NCBI GenBank assembly: GCA_022768185.1
Contig: JALEMS010000006.1
Coordinates: 1-53,892 of the forward strand
DNA from: Clostridiales bacterium
GTDB taxonomy: Bacteria; Bacillota; Clostridia; Oscillospirales; Oscillospiraceae
Direction of reading: 5' to 3'
Length of the DNA stretch: 53,892 bases
In this document: positions 1 through 6,409 of the stretch, piece after piece
Numbering within the stretch: position 1 is the first letter of the stretch
How the letters are laid out: every line of letters starts with the position of its first letter
Translations under genes and position numbers: made by a program
Notes under the pieces: generated by a model
The model's input: the letters and a program-made list of their open reading frames with translations, nothing else
What the model was told of the DNA's origin: nothing
The model's database searches: none

Positions 1-51
1 GACACGCTGCGTGTGGAGGATACCCTCTATAAAAAGGAGACAAACGTATGA
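1..51 (+). CDS. 3' end of an unknown upstream gene (partial)
   Basis: The first frame is open from the window edge and ends at the TGA at 49-51, giving a C-terminus that reads ...VEDTLYKKETNV. Its stop overlaps the ATG of the next gene (ATGA, 48-51), a usual sign of translational coupling. The Shine-Dalgarno of that next gene lies inside this reading frame. Too little is present to name a family. Confidence 0.55.
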   Translation, partial: DTLRVEDTLYKKETNV

Positions 52-245
52 CGCTGGGAACAGCTGTTCTTCTGCTGGTACTGGCTGTGGCAGGCATCGT
101 GCTGGCCTTTCGGTATCTGCGTAAAAAGCCGAAACTGCGCATCCTTTGTCTTGTACTGTTGTCTCTGATCGTGCTGGTTCTCGCCGGATATATCGGTCTG
201 ACTCTGATTCTTGTGGATGCGGCCAGAAACCAACCGCCTGCGTGA
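48..245 (+). CDS. Small two-helix membrane protein, unknown function
   Basis: A 65-residue protein with two hydrophobic helices (about residues 4-21 and 33-54) separated by a basic loop (RYLRKKPK), ending in a short polar tail. The start at 48 follows AAAAAGGAGAC at good spacing and overlaps the stop of the upstream reading frame by 4 bases. This suggests it is the last gene of an operon that begins left of the window. The basic inter-helix loop suggests that the loop faces the cytoplasm. I recognise no family. Confidence 0.7.
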   Translation: MTLGTAVLLLVLAVAGIVLAFRYLRKKPKLRILCLVLLSLIVLVLAGYIGLTLILVDAARNQPPA

Positions 246-269
246 CAGGGCGGAACAATCATCATTGAG

Positions 270-301
270 AAGCGAAAGTGTCCTTCAGGATACCTTCGCT
301 T
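270..301 (+). terminator. Hairpin after the small membrane gene
   Basis: An imperfect inverted repeat (AAGCGAA...TTCGCTT, with TCCT/AGGA inside) begins 25 bases after the stop and runs into TTTCGCTTCT. The stem has one mismatch and one wobble pair, and the T-run is poor. It is probably the terminator of the upstream operon, and it also marks where the decayed mobile-element DNA begins. Confidence 0.45.
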
Positions 302-460
302 TTCGCTTCTGTGTTGCACACCCGAATCCGTCAGCTGACAGAGATAAGTTTGAATTACTTCCTTATCGCTGTTAAGCCAACGACAGATTCGTTTTTTCAT
401 AAGGGCATCATTTCGGGCGCTCCCATCGGATTTTTTGCAATTTTTCCGGCTCTTGAGGAA

Positions 461-1194
461 TTACCTGGTTTCGTCCCTCACTGGCGTATTTGCTCTGTGT
501 CTGGAAAAATAGCGCCACAGATGATTCCGTTCAATCACAGCTTCATAGCTGCGGAGCTTGCTGCGAAGCGCTTCGTTTTCCTGCTCCAACTCTGCTGCTT
601 GGAGCCTGCCGCGGACGGACTTATATTCAGACAGCTCCTTTGTCAGCGAAGCAACCTTGGCTTTAAGTTCTGCAATTAGCTTGTTTGCTGCGTCCAGCAT
701 CTTTTGCAGTTTGGACTCCTTTTTCTCTTGCGTGATATACTTCTTTGCCGCTGCTGTAAGGGCCTCATACTCTGCGCGTTCCAGTATAACCTTGGAGGAT
801 AGTGAAACAGGCTTTGCTTCAATCTGCTCCACGGACTAAACGGCAACCTTCTGTTTCTGGATTTTTCGATTTTCTTTTCCAGCGAAGCAGCCTCCTGTGC
901 TTTCTGCTCCGTCTTCTCAGTGAGATCGGCTAGCCGTTCCTGCTCTCGTTCCACCTTGAACTGTGTCACAGTCAGATGTTCTTCTGTGCTGCCGCGCTCC
1001 CCGTGTTCCACGTCGGTATAGCCGGGCCTTGCGCATGGTGTTGTAGAAATCGTCCTGTAGGACGCTGTATGAGGGCGTGAGAGTTTTCTTTCCGGTCTTG
1101 GACAGAAGCGGCTTTCCATCCTCGCCTATGGCGGGCTTCGATTCCCACTTTTTGCTCCTGCTGACCTGCATGATGGTTTCCTTTACGGTGCCGA
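461..1194 (-). pseudogene. Decayed Mob/Pre-type (MobV) plasmid mobilisation relaxase, C-terminal part
   Basis: Three overlapping minus-strand frames join into one recognisable C-terminal region of a MobV / plasmid recombination (Mob/Pre) protein. The first piece ends at about 1020 after ...YSVLQDDFYNTMRKA. The second continues with a GYTDVE...GSTEEHLTVTQFKVE stretch. The third (461-832) is a long coiled coil beginning EQIEAKPVSL. Joining them needs a frameshift near 1020 and another near 865, and an in-frame TAG lies at about 840 just before the third piece. The N-terminal catalytic relaxase half is missing. The protein would have nicked plasmid or element DNA at oriT. It is now dead and marks former integration of a mobilisable element beside guaA. 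Confidence 0.75.
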
Positions 1195-1410
1195 CTAAGG
1201 ATTTATCTTTGCAGCGTTTGCTCCAAAGAATTTGTAGAACCACATTCCGTATGTCTTTTTGAGTGCCTTGGCAATGGCATTTAGCGTGGATTCGTCATCT
1301 ACAGTACCAATGTACGAACCAAGTTCTGTTTGATTCACAGTCCTGATCTGCTCAAGCATAAGTGTTTGGTTTTGATCCTTACACTTGTTAGGACATTTAC
1401 CGGAGAAAAA
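1195..1410 (-). pseudogene. C-terminal fragment of a MazF/PemK-type mRNA interferase
   Basis: Minus-strand translation gives LMLEQIRTVNQTELGSYIG followed by TVDDESTLNAIAKALKKTYG. This resembles the C-terminal end of MazF/PemK toxins, where EQIRT...RL..YIGTL precedes the last helix. The reading frame is blocked upstream by an in-frame TGA near 1410 and ends in TAG at 1195-1197. The N-terminal SH3-like half and any antitoxin gene are absent. It lies directly upstream of, and in a different frame from, the decayed Mob gene, so it is best read as part of the same eroded mobile element. Confidence 0.55.
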
Positions 1411-1604
1411 TCAACGGTCTATCGTGTCCTCAACTGTCCTCACGGAAGATTTTTTTGTTTTCGCACGTTTGGGAGACAAGAGAGAGAAGTCATTCAGAAG
1501 AATAAAAAAAGCTCTCAAATCTAACCAGAAACAGTTAGATTTGAGAGCGATGAGACACTTTGACATTATTCTCGTAAAAAAGCTAATGTCCTCAAATTGT
1601 CCTC
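1390..1604. repeat. Repeated TGTCCTC / GAGGACA motifs, two closely spaced pairs
   Basis: TGTCCTC occurs at 1425-1431, 1435-1441, 1587-1593 and 1598-1604, that is, two tandem pairs about one helical turn apart internally. A partial inverted copy (AGGACA) lies at 1390-1395. The pairs flank the strong hairpin at 1511-1548. Short repeated sites of this kind are typical of arm or core sites for tyrosine integrases or accessory proteins at attachment regions. That role is inferred from the position next to the 3' end of guaA and the relaxase debris. Confidence 0.5.
1502..1548 (-). terminator. Strong Rho-independent terminator downstream of guaA
   Basis: A perfect 15-bp stem (GCTCTCAAATCTAAC / its complement, loop CAGAAACA) is followed on the minus strand by a run of seven T. 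It would end the guaA transcript, or one from the former mobile element. The AT-rich stem differs from the GC-rich terminators elsewhere in the window and may be foreign. Confidence 0.85.
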
Positions 1605-1664
1605 GTGGGACCTTTGGAGAGCCGAAAAAGCCTTGCAAATCAAGGGTTTTTGGTTTTCCGTGGG

Positions 1665-2648
1665 TTATTCCCACTCGATTGTGGCCGGCGGCTTCGGCGA
1701 GAGATCGTACAGCACACGGTTGACGCCGGGCACAGTGGCCAAAATACGACTGGTGATGCGCTCGAGCAACTCCCAGTCCAGTCGCGGCACCGTAACGGCC
1801 ATTGCGTCCGTCGTATTGACAGCGCGCAGGATGACAGGCCAACTGTCCGTACGCTTTCCATCCCGCACGCCGGTGCTGGTGATGTCGGGTACGACGGCAA
1901 AGTACTGCCACACCTTTCCCTGCAGGCCGGCTGCGGCAAACTCCTCGCGCACAACGGCATCTGCCTCGCGCAGCGCAGCCAGACGTTCTCTCGTAATGGC
2001 GCCGGTGCAGCGCACACCCAGACCGGGGCCGGGGAATGGCTGACGGAATACCATCTCCTCCGGCAGGCCTAGCGCCAGGCCGACCTGGCGAACCTCGTCC
2101 TTATACAGGAACTTCACCGGCTCCACCAGCTCAAGGCCAAGATCCTCGGGCAGACCGCCGACGTTATGGTGCGCCTTGACGCCGTCAGACTCCAGAATGT
2201 CGGGATAAATCGTACCCTGGCCAAGGAAGCGGATGCCGGAGAGCTTCCCGGCCTCCTCCTCAAACACACGGATAAATTCCGCACCGATGACCTTGCGCTT
2301 GCGTTCCGGATCGGAAACGCCGGCCAGCTTGTCCAGAAAACGATCGGTTGCGTCGATGTAGATCAGTTCTGCGCCGAGCTGGTCACGGAAAACCGTGATG
2401 ACCTGCTCGGACTCTCCCTTGCGCATCAGGCCGTGATTAACATGTACGCACACCAGATTTTTTCCAATTGCACGGATGAGCAGCGCCGCGACAACGGAAC
2501 TGTCAACGCCGCCGGAAAGGGCCAGCAGTACCTTTCCGTCACCCACCTGTGTGCGAATCGCGTCAATCTGCTCGGCAATAAAGCGCTCGGCTGCCTCACA
2601 GTTGTCAATGCGGCTGGTGTAGGGTCTCTTCGGGGTGTTTGCGTTCAT
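1665..2648 (-). CDS. guaA: GMP synthase, ATP-pyrophosphatase subunit only (no glutaminase domain)
   Basis: This 327-residue protein matches the C-terminal two thirds of GuaA, which adenylates XMP and aminates it to GMP. The N-type ATP pyrophosphatase P-loop SGGVDSS is near residue 45. The dimerisation domain carries [13 protein letters not shown], and the protein ends in the conserved [11 protein letters not shown]. The usual bacterial enzyme has an N-terminal class I glutamine amidotransferase of about 190 residues (total roughly 510-525), which is missing. The start is convincing: GGAGGT lies 6 bases upstream of ATG, and the divergent DUF421 gene begins 47 bases away, leaving no room for a glutaminase. 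Archaea use such split enzymes, with a separate glutaminase subunit. Here the partner must be elsewhere, or ammonia is used directly. The 3' end is a known integration target, and element debris lies just beyond it. Confidence 0.93.
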   Translation of the reverse strand: MNANTPKRPYTSRIDNCEAAERFIAEQIDAIRTQVGDGKVLLALSGGVDSSVVAALLIRAIGKNLVCVHVNHGLMRKGESEQVITVFRDQLGAELIYIDATDRFLDKLAGVSDPERKRKVIGAEFIRVFEEEAGKLSGIRFLGQGTIYPDILESDGVKAHHNVGGLPEDLGLELVEPVKFLYKDEVRQVGLALGLPEEMVFRQPFPGPGLGVRCTGAITRERLAALREADAVVREEFAAAGLQGKVWQYFAVVPDITSTGVRDGKRTDSWPVILRAVNTTDAMAVTVPRLDWELLERITSRILATVPGVNRVLYDLSPKPPATIEWE

Positions 2649-2694
2649 AAATTACCTCCAGTATGGAAATACTATTTGAAATCAATGCCGGGAG

Positions 2695-3384
2695 TTGAAG
2701 CATTTGGCGATCATTTTCTTTCGAACGATCATCATCTTCATCACGCTGCTGCTGTTTATGCGGGTGCTCGGCAAGCGGCAGCTCGGTGAAGTGGAACTTT
2801 CCGAGTTGGTTGTGTCGGTACTCATTGCAAACCTGGCCGGACTGCCGCTGCAGGACATCGGCATTCCGCTGCTCAACGGACTAATCCCTGTTATCATCCT
2901 GTTCTGCTGTGAGCTGCTGATCTCCACTCTCACCATGAAAAGTGTGCGCATGCGTACGCTGCTGTGCGGGCGGCCCAGTCTGTTGGTGGAAAACGGCGTG
3001 ATCCGCCAAAAGGAAATGGCACGCAGCCGTTTCACCATTGATGAACTGACCGAAGAGCTGCGCAACCAGTCTATCATGGATATCAGTACAGTCAAATATG
3101 CCGTGCTGGAAACCGACGGTACGCTCAACACCATTCTGGCGCCAAGTCAAAGGCCGGCCACTGCCGCGCAGCTGGGCATCCAGACAACGGACAACGGCTT
3201 TCCAATCATCATCATCAACGACGGACATGTCCTCTCAGACAATCTGCGGCACACCGGCCGGGATGAGAATTGGCTGAAAGCGGAGCTGAGTCGGCACGGC
3301 ATCCGGCAGACACAGGACGTGTACCTTCTCACCGTCGACGCAGCCGGAAACGTTTATTTTGCCGAGAAGGAGCATGACTCGTGA
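2695..3384 (+). CDS. DUF421 (YetF/YcaP family) membrane protein
   Basis: A 229-residue protein with about three N-terminal membrane helices (residues 5-80) holding the MRVLGKRQLGE motif typical of the family. A soluble C-terminal region follows, with the GRPSLLVENGVIRQKEM segment typical of YetF-like domains. A TTG start at 2695 gives the family's normal N-terminus, and no in-frame ATG exists upstream. The GGGAG just before TTG is unusually close, so initiation may be weak. Its stop overlaps the start of the DUF4363 gene, a pairing common in spore-forming Firmicutes. The biochemical role of the family is not settled, though some members have been linked to spores and the cell envelope. Confidence 0.88.
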   Translation: MKHLAIIFFRTIIIFITLLLFMRVLGKRQLGEVELSELVVSVLIANLAGLPLQDIGIPLLNGLIPVIILFCCELLISTLTMKSVRMRTLLCGRPSLLVENGVIRQKEMARSRFTIDELTEELRNQSIMDISTVKYAVLETDGTLNTILAPSQRPATAAQLGIQTTDNGFPIIIINDGHVLSDNLRHTGRDENWLKAELSRHGIRQTQDVYLLTVDAAGNVYFAEKEHDS

Positions 3385-3761
3385 AAAAATATTGGGTCGG
3401 AATTCTGCTGCTGGCTGGGATGCTCGGCGGCATTCTGCTGCACATCCGGCATCTGGAGACAATGATCGGCGAGTTGACCGATCAGGTGGACAAAGCGCAG
3501 ATACATGCCGAGCAAGGCAACTATTCCGCCGCCGGAGAGGAAATCAGCCAAGCCATGGATCAGTGGGAGCGGGCCGGGCACTACACGCACATCTTCATCC
3601 GCCACACGGAGATTGACAGCACAACCGACGCCTTCTGCGATCTGCTCGGCGCACTGGCTGCTGAGGATGCCGGCGAGTGCCGCGGCGCGTTCCGGAAGCT
3701 GTACGCCCACCTGACAAACATTGCAAAGATGGAACGGGTAAGCGTCGGCAGCATTTTTTAG
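3381..3761 (+). CDS. DUF4363 family protein
   Basis: A 126-residue protein with one N-terminal membrane anchor (about residues 5-21) followed by an alpha-helical extracytoplasmic domain rich in acidic and aromatic residues (DQVDKAQIHAEQGNYSAA). The GTG start at 3381 overlaps the TGA of the DUF421 gene (GTGA), so the two are translationally coupled. DUF4363 proteins usually occur next to DUF421 proteins in Clostridia, so a joint role in the membrane or envelope is likely. No catalytic motif is visible. Confidence 0.82.
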   Translation: MKKYWVGILLLAGMLGGILLHIRHLETMIGELTDQVDKAQIHAEQGNYSAAGEEISQAMDQWERAGHYTHIFIRHTEIDSTTDAFCDLLGALAAEDAGECRGAFRKLYAHLTNIAKMERVSVGSIF

Positions 3762-3769
3762 CAGGCAGT

Positions 3770-4228
3770 TTATTTCTTATCGTCCATGAGCTTGGTCAGC
3801 TCCTGCATGAAGGTATCAATGTCCTTGAAGCTGCGATAGACCGAGGCAAAGCGGACATAGGCCACCTCATCCAGATCACGCAGGTGCATCATGACCATCT
3901 CGCCGATGGCAGTGCTGCTGATCTCACGCTCAAGCGAGCCCTGCAGCTCCTGCTCGATCTGATCTGCGATGCGCTCGATTTCCGTCAGAGGAACCGGGCG
4001 CTTTTCACAGGCCCGCACCATACCATTGATCAGCTTGACCTTGTCGAAACCCTGACGGCTGCCATTGCGCTTGATGACTACGAGCGGCAGGCGCTCCATG
4101 ATCTCATAGGTCGTGAAACGACGCTGGCACTTGAGGCACTCACGCCGGCGGCGGATGGTGGTCCCTTCTTCGGCGGGACGGGAGTCAATGACCTTGCTCT
4201 CAGGATTTCCACAAAACGGGCATTTCAT
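3770..4228 (-). CDS. nrdR: Transcriptional repressor NrdR
   Basis: A 152-residue NrdR, the ATP/dATP-sensing repressor of ribonucleotide reductase genes. The N-terminal zinc ribbon has Cys3, Cys6, Cys31 and Cys34, followed by the basic [17 protein letters not shown] segment. The ATP-cone domain covers about residues 49-139 ([17 protein letters not shown]). Length is normal. The start follows AAAGGGGAAAAG. It converges with the DUF421/DUF4363 pair, leaving only 8 bases between stop codons. No nrd genes are in the window, so its targets are elsewhere. Confidence 0.96.
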   Translation of the reverse strand: MKCPFCGNPESKVIDSRPAEEGTTIRRRRECLKCQRRFTTYEIMERLPLVVIKRNGSRQGFDKVKLINGMVRACEKRPVPLTEIERIADQIEQELQGSLEREISSTAIGEMVMMHLRDLDEVAYVRFASVYRSFKDIDTFMQELTKLMDDKK

Positions 4229-4332
4229 CTCACTTTTCCCCTTTTTACATGATTAAGCCGCATTCCGGCACACCGCCGGTCTGACTGGGTACAACCGCGT
4301 CTTCGTCCGCACACAGCTCTGCTATCCTGCGT

Positions 4333-4361
4333 ATTGTATCACATCCGCATGCATTTTTCCA
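4333..4361 (-). promoter_or_regulatory. Possible sigma-A promoter of nrdR
   Basis: On the minus strand TGGAAA is followed 17 bases later by TACAAT (complement at 4333-4338), about 105 bases upstream of the nrdR start. The -10 is good and the -35 is weak. No clear NrdR box was recognised. Confidence 0.4.
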
Positions 4362-4420
4362 CCGAAAGTTGCAATATGCATCCATTTTCTTCCGGATGCT
4401 TCGTTTACATCATTTACCTA

Positions 4421-4449
4421 TTGCAAATTTCCGCGCACCGCGCTATCCT
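4421..4449 (+). promoter_or_regulatory. Possible promoter of the small membrane gene at 4468
   Basis: TTGCAA (4421-4426) and TATCCT (4444-4449) are separated by 17 bases and sit just ahead of the Shine-Dalgarno and ATG at 4468. This would leave a very short leader. Confidence 0.4.
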
Positions 4450-4467
4450 GAAGGCGAGGTGTTTGCC

Positions 4468-4719
4468 ATGCGGATACGCAAGCTGCTGCACTATATGGGC
4501 AGCATGTGCCGCGAGAGCCACACGCTGCTGCGCCGAACACTGCAGCTCTCGTGTACCATGGTGTTCTGTGCATTCGTGCTGCTCGTCGACGCCGGCAGCT
4601 ATTCCATCCATACCTGGCAGGTTTACCGCACAGCGCAGGAGCTGTCGATGAATCCGGCCGGGCTGCTGCTTCTGGCCGTAATCGGTGCGGCACTGCTGGA
4701 GGAGCGCAGCAGAACATAG
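4468..4719 (+). CDS. Small membrane protein, unknown function
   Basis: An 83-residue protein read from the ATG at 4468, which follows AAGGCGAGGTG. A longer in-frame extension to 4369 has no ribosome site and is unlikely. Two hydrophobic segments are visible (about residues 27-43 and 61-75), with a basic N-terminus (MRIRKLLHYMGSM). It stands alone between nrdR and rnmV, and its TAG is embedded in a terminator shared with rnmV. I recognise no family. Confidence 0.6.
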   Translation: MRIRKLLHYMGSMCRESHTLLRRTLQLSCTMVFCAFVLLVDAGSYSIHTWQVYRTAQELSMNPAGLLLLAVIGAALLEERSRT

Positions 4720-4763
4720 AAAAACAGCGGACCCATCCGTCGGATGCGCCCGCTGTTTTTCTA
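4717..4763. terminator. Bidirectional terminator containing both flanking stop codons
   Basis: A 14-bp perfect stem (TAGAAAAACAGCGG / complement) serves the plus-strand gene ending at 4719 and the minus-strand rnmV ending at 4761. Both TAG stop codons form the outer base pairs. T-runs follow the GC-rich part in both directions. Confidence 0.85.
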
Positions 4764-5348
4764 TAATTCGGCTGCCAGCGCCATCAGCGCATCCCGGTCC
4801 ATCAGCGCACCGAGCACATCGGCCAGCGCGTTGGCACTGATACGCTCAGGCAACTCGAGCCGGCGGCAGAGCGCCGCGCGCTTTTGGGCGCTGTTCGGTC
4901 CCCCGGACAGGCCGGCGGCGTAGAGATCCTGCTTTGTGATCGTGTTGGCAGGCTTTGGAGCATTCTCCCCTTCTATGGTCGCGCCGGCGCGGCGCAGAGC
5001 CTCTACCAGCACCTCAGGCCGCATGCCTTCAACCCCAAGCTTGCCCTCCTTTGAGGGCGCGGTTTTGCGCCGCTCCTTACCGGAAACGTCCGGCACATAG
5101 GCATGGCGTACCAGCGACGGGTCGATGGCTCCTTTCAGATAGCTGCGGATGAGAAAGCCCGCCCCATCCGGATCGGTGAGAATGATGAGGCCGCGTGCCT
5201 GCGCCATGCGGCGCAGCAGCGAAAGCAGCTGCTGATTATGAAAGATGCCGAAGCCGGAGGTCTCGAAGATCGTGGCGTCCACAGCCTGGGAGAGCGTATT
5301 TTTGTCATAACGTCCCTCGACGACGATCACCTCTTTGATCCGAATCAT
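4761..5348 (-). CDS. rnmV: Ribonuclease M5-like Toprim protein
   Basis: A 195-residue Toprim-domain protein resembling RNase M5, which matures 5S rRNA in Firmicutes. The glutamate motif IVVEGRYDKN is at about residues 7-16 and the DxD motif LTDPDGAG near residue 62. A GKLGVEG segment follows, then a C-terminal helical DUF4093-type domain. I chose the ATG at 5348 because it overlaps the holA stop (ATGA) and gives the family N-terminus (MIRIKEVIVVEG). The longer frame is out-of-frame holA sequence. It is the last gene of comEC-holA-rnmV. Confidence 0.88.
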   Translation of the reverse strand: MIRIKEVIVVEGRYDKNTLSQAVDATIFETSGFGIFHNQQLLSLLRRMAQARGLIILTDPDGAGFLIRSYLKGAIDPSLVRHAYVPDVSGKERRKTAPSKEGKLGVEGMRPEVLVEALRRAGATIEGENAPKPANTITKQDLYAAGLSGGPNSAQKRAALCRRLELPERISANALADVLGALMDRDALMALAAEL

Positions 5349-6409
5349 GCCGTTCTGCCCCCTTCCAGCGCCGCGCGCAGGACAAATTCCTTGAGAAGCT
5401 CCTGCGGCGGCGTGGGGGTGCTCTTCATACGGTAGTCGATTTCCGCACACAGCACGACAGTCGCCTCCAGCTGCGCCATTGAGAAGCGCCGTGCGGCGTC
5501 CATCAGCTTACGTATGATAAAATCATGGCTGATGCCGGTAACTCTGGCGACATAAGCGCTGCCAAGGCCATCGTCGATGGCCAGCCGCGCAGCATACAGG
5601 CGGCGAAACTGCTGCCCGATGATAGCCATCAGCATAATCGGCTCGACATCCCGCATGGCCAGAAGCTCCGCCAGCGTTTGCGCTGCGCCGTCAAAATCAC
5701 GCACGGCCAGCCGGTCGGTCAGCTCGAACACGCCGGCCTCCGGCAGACGATGCGCCACCGCGCGGATGTCGTCCATCGTCACCGCCTCGCCCTTCGCGTG
5801 CGCGGCAGCTTTTTCGATTTCGGAAGCCAGACGGTCCATCAGGCCGCCGGTGATGAAGATCAGCTCGCGTGCCTCCTGCGCGCCGATGCGTTTGCCCAGC
5901 CGGTCGAACCGGCGGGCGATCCAGCGAACCAGCAGCGTCTCATCCTGTACCGTAAAATCCAGAAAGCGCCCGGCACCTTTCGCCGCTTTGATGAGCTTGA
6001 GTCGCCCGTCCGGCTGCACACCGTCCGGCAGCGTGACCACCACGACCGTATGCTCCGGAATATCCGCCAACAGCTTCGCCGCCCGCGCAGCCGTATCCTC
6101 ACGGCAGCGGTTGAGATCGACACCGCGCAGCAGCACAAACACATACTGTGATAAAAACGGCATGGAATCGAGCGCCTCCTCCAGCGCTGCCAGCTCCAGT
6201 TCCGGGCCTTCGAGCAGCTTCCGGTCGAAGTCACCGCCGCTGTCGAGGCAATGTCGCTCCAATTCGGCGGCAAACTGCTCGAGCAGATAGCGCTCGTCTC
6301 CCCAAAGCAGATACAGGCGCTCGGGGCCCTTCTCGCGCAGCTCGCGCACCAGCGTGCTGTACGGCGGCGCGGCGTGGGGATGCTTTTTATCCGTTTTCTG
6401 CTTTGCCAT
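5345..6409 (-). CDS. holA: DNA polymerase III delta subunit
   Basis: A 354-residue clamp-loader delta subunit, which opens the beta sliding clamp for loading onto DNA. The N-terminal AAA-like region contains YLLWGDERYLLEQF near residue 33. Middle and C-terminal helical domains carry the family's FELTDRLAVRDFDGAA segment and the closing RRFSMAQLEATV...DYRMKS region. It overlaps the 3' end of comEC by 23 bases and the rnmV start by 4, so translation is probably coupled. The ribosome binding site is weak, which fits coupling. Confidence 0.93.
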   Translation of the reverse strand: MAKQKTDKKHPHAAPPYSTLVRELREKGPERLYLLWGDERYLLEQFAAELERHCLDSGGDFDRKLLEGPELELAALEEALDSMPFLSQYVFVLLRGVDLNRCREDTAARAAKLLADIPEHTVVVVTLPDGVQPDGRLKLIKAAKGAGRFLDFTVQDETLLVRWIARRFDRLGKRIGAQEARELIFITGGLMDRLASEIEKAAAHAKGEAVTMDDIRAVAHRLPEAGVFELTDRLAVRDFDGAAQTLAELLAMRDVEPIMLMAIIGQQFRRLYAARLAIDDGLGSAYVARVTGISHDFIIRKLMDAARRFSMAQLEATVVLCAEIDYRMKSTPTPPQELLKEFVLRAALEGGRTA

